Assembly (NCBI GenBank): GCA_017412025.1
Contig: JAFQOY010000080.1
Span: forward strand, 1-8,951
Length of the DNA stretch: 8,951 nucleotides
Direction: 5' to 3'
Source: Clostridia bacterium
GTDB lineage: Bacteria > Bacillota_A > Clostridia > Christensenellales > Aristaeellaceae
Part shown: positions 6,341 through 8,951 of the stretch, one piece after another
Position numbering within the stretch: the stretch's first letter is position 1
Layout of the letters: each line of letters starts with the position of its first letter
Notes under the pieces: generated by a model
What the model was told of the DNA's origin: nothing
The model's database searches: none
What the model saw: the letters and a program-made list of their open reading frames with translations, nothing else
Made by a program: the position numbers and the translations under genes

Positions 6341-6937
6341 TCAGGCGCGGCGCATGACTGCAAGCGTCGCTTCGATTTCCCTTTCAACTGCGCCGCGCTC
6401 AAGCATATCAAAGCGGACGATTTCTCCCGGCACGCCCTCCTGTCCCCTGCGGCAGAGCCATACCGTGTCGTGCCACTGGTCAAATTTCCATCCCGTATGC
6501 CTGTGATGACCGCAGCGCACAAAGCCCATCTTTTCATGCATCGCAATGCTGCCCGCGTTGGAGCCCGTGATCACCGCGTAGAAATTGACATACCCCTGCA
6601 TCTCAAGCAGGCGCATCAGCAGCGCGTAGAGCGGCCTGCCCAGCCCTCTGCCGCGCACGTCTTCCTTCATATAAACAGAGAGCTCTGCGTTCCACGCAAA
6701 AGCCGCGCGCTCCGCCTGCCTGTGCGCATAGGCGTAGCCGATGATCTCCCCGTCCTCTTCAAGCACCAGATACGGGAACGGCCCGGCGATTTCCGCCACG
6801 CGCCTTTCAAAGCTGCGCGCGTCCGGCACGTCCGTCTCAAATGTAATCGCCGTGTTCTCAATATACGGCGCATAAACGCGGAGGATCGCCTGCGCGTCGC
6901 GCGCGGCGTCCGCCTGGCGGATCGAAAGCTTACCCAT
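6341..6937 (-). CDS. GNAT N-acetyltransferase, phosphinothricin/methionine sulfoximine acetyltransferase type
   Basis: The 198-aa protein is a cytoplasmic acetyl-CoA-dependent N-acetyltransferase. The N-terminal YAPYIENTAITFE stretch (residues 22-34) is characteristic of the phosphinothricin acetyltransferase branch. ELSVYM (85-90) leads into the acetyl-CoA pyrophosphate loop VRGRGLG (94-100), followed by N-x-GSI-x-MHEKMGF (127-139) in motif B and an HTGWKFDQWHD segment (147-157). Known members acetylate phosphinothricin, methionine sulfoximine or methionine sulfone; many close relatives have no known natural substrate. The start at 6937 lies inside the end of the transporter gene, with only a weak AAAGGGA site upstream, so translation probably depends on ribosomes finishing the transporter. 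The C-terminal 35 residues or so run past the core domain, about 20 longer than the shortest family members. Family call is strong; the exact substrate is inferred only. Confidence 0.9.
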   Translation of the reverse strand: MGKLSIRQADAARDAQAILRVYAPYIENTAITFETDVPDARSFERRVAEIAGPFPYLVLEEDGEIIGYAYAHRQAERAAFAWNAELSVYMKEDVRGRGLGRPLYALLMRLLEMQGYVNFYAVITGSNAGSIAMHEKMGFVRCGHHRHTGWKFDQWHDTVWLCRRGQEGVPGEIVRFDMLERGAVEREIEATLAVMRRA

Positions 6938-7859
6938 GCTGTTGTCCCTTTCCCACGATCACGATGCTCGCGCACACCAGCGCCAGCGCCGCGCCGCACT
7001 GCAGATAGGCCACCTGCGTGGAGGGATCAAACAGGAGCGAAAGGAACACGCCGAAGATCGGCTGCAGGAACATGAACGGCGCGATGCGCGAGACAGGATT
7101 ATACTTGAGCAGCACCGACCAGAGCGTATACGCCACGGCGGAAACGCCCGCCAGATACAAGAGCACGCAGAGCGCAGGCACGCCCGTCACATGCAGCCTG
7201 CCGCCAAGAGCAAAGCCGATCGCCGCCATCACCGCGCCGCCGATCATAAACTGCCAGCCGCTGAGCGCGACGGGATCCTCCCGCTGGCCAAAGATCTTGA
7301 TCGTGCCCGCGCTGCAGGCAGAGACGATCATCGACAGGAGCAGAAAACCCTCGCCCGTCAGGCGCATGCTGCCGCCCATCGCGCCGCCCAGGTTCATCAC
7401 CACCACGCCGGCAACGCCTGCCGCGCCGCCGATCCACTTGAGGCGGTTCATCCTCTCCGTCCGGAAGATATAGCAGGCGATCAGGATCGCGACAAAGGCG
7501 TTGAGCCCCTGAATGATCGCGCCCTTGACGCCCGTGGTGCGCGCCACGCCGATGTAAAAGAGCACGTACTGGATCACCGTCTGCATCAGCGCAAGCGTAA
7601 GCACCATATGTACGTTCTGTCGCTTCGGGCGCACAAAGCGCCGTCCGATCAGGCTGGTCAGCGCAATGGTGAGCACGCCGGAGATGAAGAAGCGGCAGCC
7701 TGCGAACAGGATCTGCGTCGCCGTCTCGCCGGCCGGAATCTCAAAGAGACGGTATCCAAGGTTAATAAAGGGAATGGCGCTGCCCCAGAGCGCGTTGCAG
7801 AGAATCGCCAGCAGCGTGACGGTAAGCGGACGCGCAAGCGCATGCTGTTTGTTTTCCAT
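6930..7859 (-). CDS. DMT-superfamily (EamA) permease, probable small-molecule exporter
   Basis: The 309-aa product has the usual length and pattern of a ten-helix DMT/EamA transporter. Hydrophobic segments lie at about 13-33, 47-70, 84-104, 111-132, 141-160, 170-190, 200-219, 228-249, 258-277 and 284-303, with internal two-fold EamA repeats. Proteins of this family sit in the cytoplasmic membrane and mostly export amino acids, metabolites or toxic compounds. The ATG at 7859 was chosen because AGAGGAA (7869-7875) lies 9 nt upstream. An in-frame ATG at 7922 lies inside the promoter palindrome, just after the expected transcript start and with no room for a ribosome binding site, so it was not used. 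The stop overlaps the start of the acetyltransferase gene by 8 bases (ATGGGTAA), which implies translational coupling. The substrate cannot be read from sequence; the partner gene suggests a glutamate- or methionine-like analogue or another amine. Confidence 0.9.
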   Translation of the reverse strand: MENKQHALARPLTVTLLAILCNALWGSAIPFINLGYRLFEIPAGETATQILFAGCRFFISGVLTIALTSLIGRRFVRPKRQNVHMVLTLALMQTVIQYVLFYIGVARTTGVKGAIIQGLNAFVAILIACYIFRTERMNRLKWIGGAAGVAGVVVMNLGGAMGGSMRLTGEGFLLLSMIVSACSAGTIKIFGQREDPVALSGWQFMIGGAVMAAIGFALGGRLHVTGVPALCVLLYLAGVSAVAYTLWSVLLKYNPVSRIAPFMFLQPIFGVFLSLLFDPSTQVAYLQCGAALALVCASIVIVGKGQQHG

Positions 7860-7909
7860 GATGATCGTTTCCTCTTCAGAATTCTCTTTTGAAATCTTGT
7901 TAATAACAT

Positions 7910-7933
7910 CCGTGGTCTGCATGAAGACCACGG
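7910..7933. promoter_or_regulatory. Operator-like perfect inverted repeat at the transcription start
   Basis: Two 9-bp arms (CCGTGGTCT and its exact complement AGACCACGG) flank a 6-base centre (7919-7924). The repeat begins 2 bp downstream of the -10 box and covers the predicted start point, so part of the first arm would not be in the mRNA. This favours a DNA operator for a dimeric regulator over an RNA hairpin. No regulator gene is visible in the window. Confidence 0.6.
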
Positions 7934-7935
7934 AC

Positions 7936-7963
7936 AGTATAGCACGTTTTAAGGAAAAAGCAA
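7936..7963 (-). promoter_or_regulatory. Putative sigma-A promoter of the transporter-acetyltransferase unit
   Basis: On the minus strand there is a -35-like TTGCTT (7958-7963), a 16-bp AT-rich spacer and a -10 TATACT (7936-7941). It lies between the flavoprotein terminator and the transporter gene, and places transcription start near 7929-7930, leaving a leader of about 70 nt. The -10 is good and the -35 is weaker. Confidence 0.7.
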
Positions 7964-7980
7964 GAGCAAACGACGCAGCC

Positions 7981-8014
7981 AAAACGCAAGGAGCGGGCTG
8001 CCAAAGCAGCCCGC
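7981..8014 (-). terminator. Intrinsic terminator of the flavoprotein gene
   Basis: A perfect 9-bp GC-rich stem (arm GCGGGCTGC at 7993-8001, matching arm at 8006-8014, 4-nt loop) starts 14 nt after the flavoprotein stop codon. On the minus strand it is followed by TCCTTGCGTTTT, an interrupted U-rich tail. It separates the flavoprotein from the transporter unit, which has its own promoter just downstream. Confidence 0.8.
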
Positions 8015-8028
8015 CCGAAAGCAGTATC

Positions 8029-8951
8029 TTACTTGCCGGCAACCGCGTTCTCGGCAGCGATGCGGCCATAGTAGACCGCAGAGCCGATCGCCATGCCGCA
8101 GCACGGATACTCCGCGTCAAACAGACCGGTGAACGCCACCTCGCCCGCAGCGTAGAGACCCGGGATCGGCTGGTTGTTGGTATCCAGCACGTGCGCGCCG
8201 GTGTCGATCTCAAGGCCGCCGAAGGTCACGGAGGTGCCCGGGGTCATGCGGAAAGCATAGTACTCGTCGCCCTCCACCGGGATCATGTACTGCGCGGGCT
8301 TGCCGAAGTCCTCGTCAACGCCCTTGGCGCACAGCTCGTTGTAGCGGCTAACGGTCGCGGTGAGCGCCTGCGCATCCACACCGATCATGCCGGCGAGCTC
8401 TTCGATGGTCGCCGCATGCGGCACATGCTCCATCGTCACGCCCCACTGGATCATCGGGTACGGCTCGACGGCGTAGCCGCCCTTCTTCGCCGCAATGTAG
8501 AAGCCGCAGGTGCTGTCGGCGTCCGCCAGCGCCTGAGCGACGTGGGACTGATAGGTATACTCATCCACCACGCGCAGGCCGTCCTCGGAGACGATCAGGC
8601 CGGACTCCTCGTTGATGCCGCAGTAGCAGTCATAGCTGACGTAGACCAGCTGCAGGCCCGGGGCGTCAAAGTTCTTCGCGCCCACGGCCACAGCCATGGT
8701 CAGGCCGTCGCCGGTGTTGGTCATCGGCACGGAGCCGTACGGGCTGTAGGGCAGGAAGTCGGAATACTTGGCGAGCATCTCCGGGTTCTGCGCATAGCCG
8801 CCGGTGGCGAGGATAACCGCCTTGGCGTTGACGGTCACCTTCTTGCCGTCCTTCATGGTGCCCTTCACGCCCACAACAGCGCCGGACCCATCGGTGATGA
8901 GCTCCTCGGCGCGGCAGTTATAGAGCACCTTGCCGCCCTTTTCCTCGTAGA
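8029..8951 (-). CDS. FAD-dependent fumarate reductase/succinate dehydrogenase-like flavoprotein, 3' part (partial)
   Basis: The last 306 codons are present; the start lies beyond the right edge of the window. The reading frame is open right up to the edge, so the GTG near 8928 is internal. This is the C-terminal part of an FAD_binding_2-type flavoprotein: an AVILATGGYAQN segment (visible residues 44-55) that closes the FAD domain, a GDGLTMAVAVGA segment (80-91), a capping-domain stretch including SRYNELC (201-207), TFGGLEID (242-249), and the PIPGLYAAGEV FAD-contact motif (261-271) followed by a GRIAAENA tail. Family members reduce activated C=C bonds (fumarate, urocanate and similar acids) or desaturate steroids, usually in anaerobic respiration. 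The His-His pair before the TxGG motif and the Arg of the usual NRLGG segment, which bind fumarate in well-studied members, are not seen here, so the substrate is probably not fumarate. A terminator follows 14 nt after the stop. Family assignment is firm; the substrate is unknown. Confidence 0.9.
   Translation of the reverse strand, partial: YEEKGGKVLYNCRAEELITDGSGAVVGVKGTMKDGKKVTVNAKAVILATGGYAQNPEMLAKYSDFLPYSPYGSVPMTNTGDGLTMAVAVGAKNFDAPGLQLVYVSYDCYCGINEESGLIVSEDGLRVVDEYTYQSHVAQALADADSTCGFYIAAKKGGYAVEPYPMIQWGVTMEHVPHAATIEELAGMIGVDAQALTATVSRYNELCAKGVDEDFGKPAQYMIPVEGDEYYAFRMTPGTSVTFGGLEIDTGAHVLDTNNQPIPGLYAAGEVAFTGLFDAEYPCCGMAIGSAVYYGRIAAENAVAGK

Noticed and set aside
6294..6352. Possible terminator of the acetyltransferase gene (CGCCGC/GCGGCG stem at 6327-6352, and AAAGAA/TTCTTT stem at 6294-6308)
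   Set aside because: The GC stem overlaps the coding end, has a 14-nt loop and no U-run. The second stem is only A/T pairs plus one G-C pair. Neither makes a convincing intrinsic terminator.
6936..7892. 318-aa plus-strand open frame opposite the transporter
   Set aside because: The translation is His/Arg/Ala-rich and lacks any domain; the opposite strand encodes a clear ten-helix transporter with promoter and ribosome binding site.
7857..7922. Upstream in-frame ATG that would extend the transporter by 21 residues
   Set aside because: The ATG lies within the promoter palindrome only a few bases after the predicted transcript start, without a ribosome binding site. The ATG at 7859 has AGAGGAA at suitable spacing and gives a normal family N-terminus.

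Overview
The window (about 57% GC by eye) carries nine protein-coding genes, all on the minus strand, packed with short gaps. It reads as chromosomal DNA from a Gram-positive Firmicute, most likely a GC-rich Clostridia lineage. The reasons are the ylxM-ffh-rpsP-khpA-rimM order typical of Firmicutes, strong AGGAGG-type ribosome binding sites, a textbook sigma-A promoter, and signal peptides suited to a Gram-positive exporter. Finer placement is not supported by what can be seen. No tRNA, rRNA, CRISPR, transposase or phage gene was found.

Reading in the direction of transcription (from high to low coordinates): (1) 8951-8029 is the 3' part of a flavoprotein of the fumarate reductase/FAD_binding_2 type, cut off by the window edge and followed by a clear hairpin terminator. 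(2) 7963-6341 is a two-gene unit: a ten-helix DMT/EamA transporter and, overlapping its end by 8 bases, a GNAT acetyltransferase of the phosphinothricin/methionine-sulfoximine type. Its promoter has a perfect 9-bp inverted repeat at the expected transcription start. (3) 6294-6202 holds an exact consensus promoter (TTGACA, 17 bp, TATAAT) flanked and overlapped by three copies of a TGTCAAG element. (4) This promoter leads into ylxM, ffh, rpsP, khpA and rimM, which cover co-translational targeting to the membrane (YlxM, Ffh), the small ribosomal subunit (bS16), a KH-domain RNA chaperone and 30S maturation (RimM). (5) Where most Firmicutes continue with trmD and rplS, this genome continues, without a visible terminator or new promoter, into two genes for secreted proteins of unknown function (427 and 565 aa). 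(6) The last 160 bases hold five perfect inverted repeats placed almost back to back.

The translation and targeting block probably forms one long transcript from about 6243 to the hairpin array. The transporter-acetyltransferase pair looks like a small detoxification or export module with its own control. The flavoprotein belongs to a separate upstream unit.

No defence, mobile or biosynthetic system is present. The items most worth following up are the five-hairpin array at the operon end, the two secreted proteins in the rimM-trmD position, and the two promoter-associated inverted repeats.
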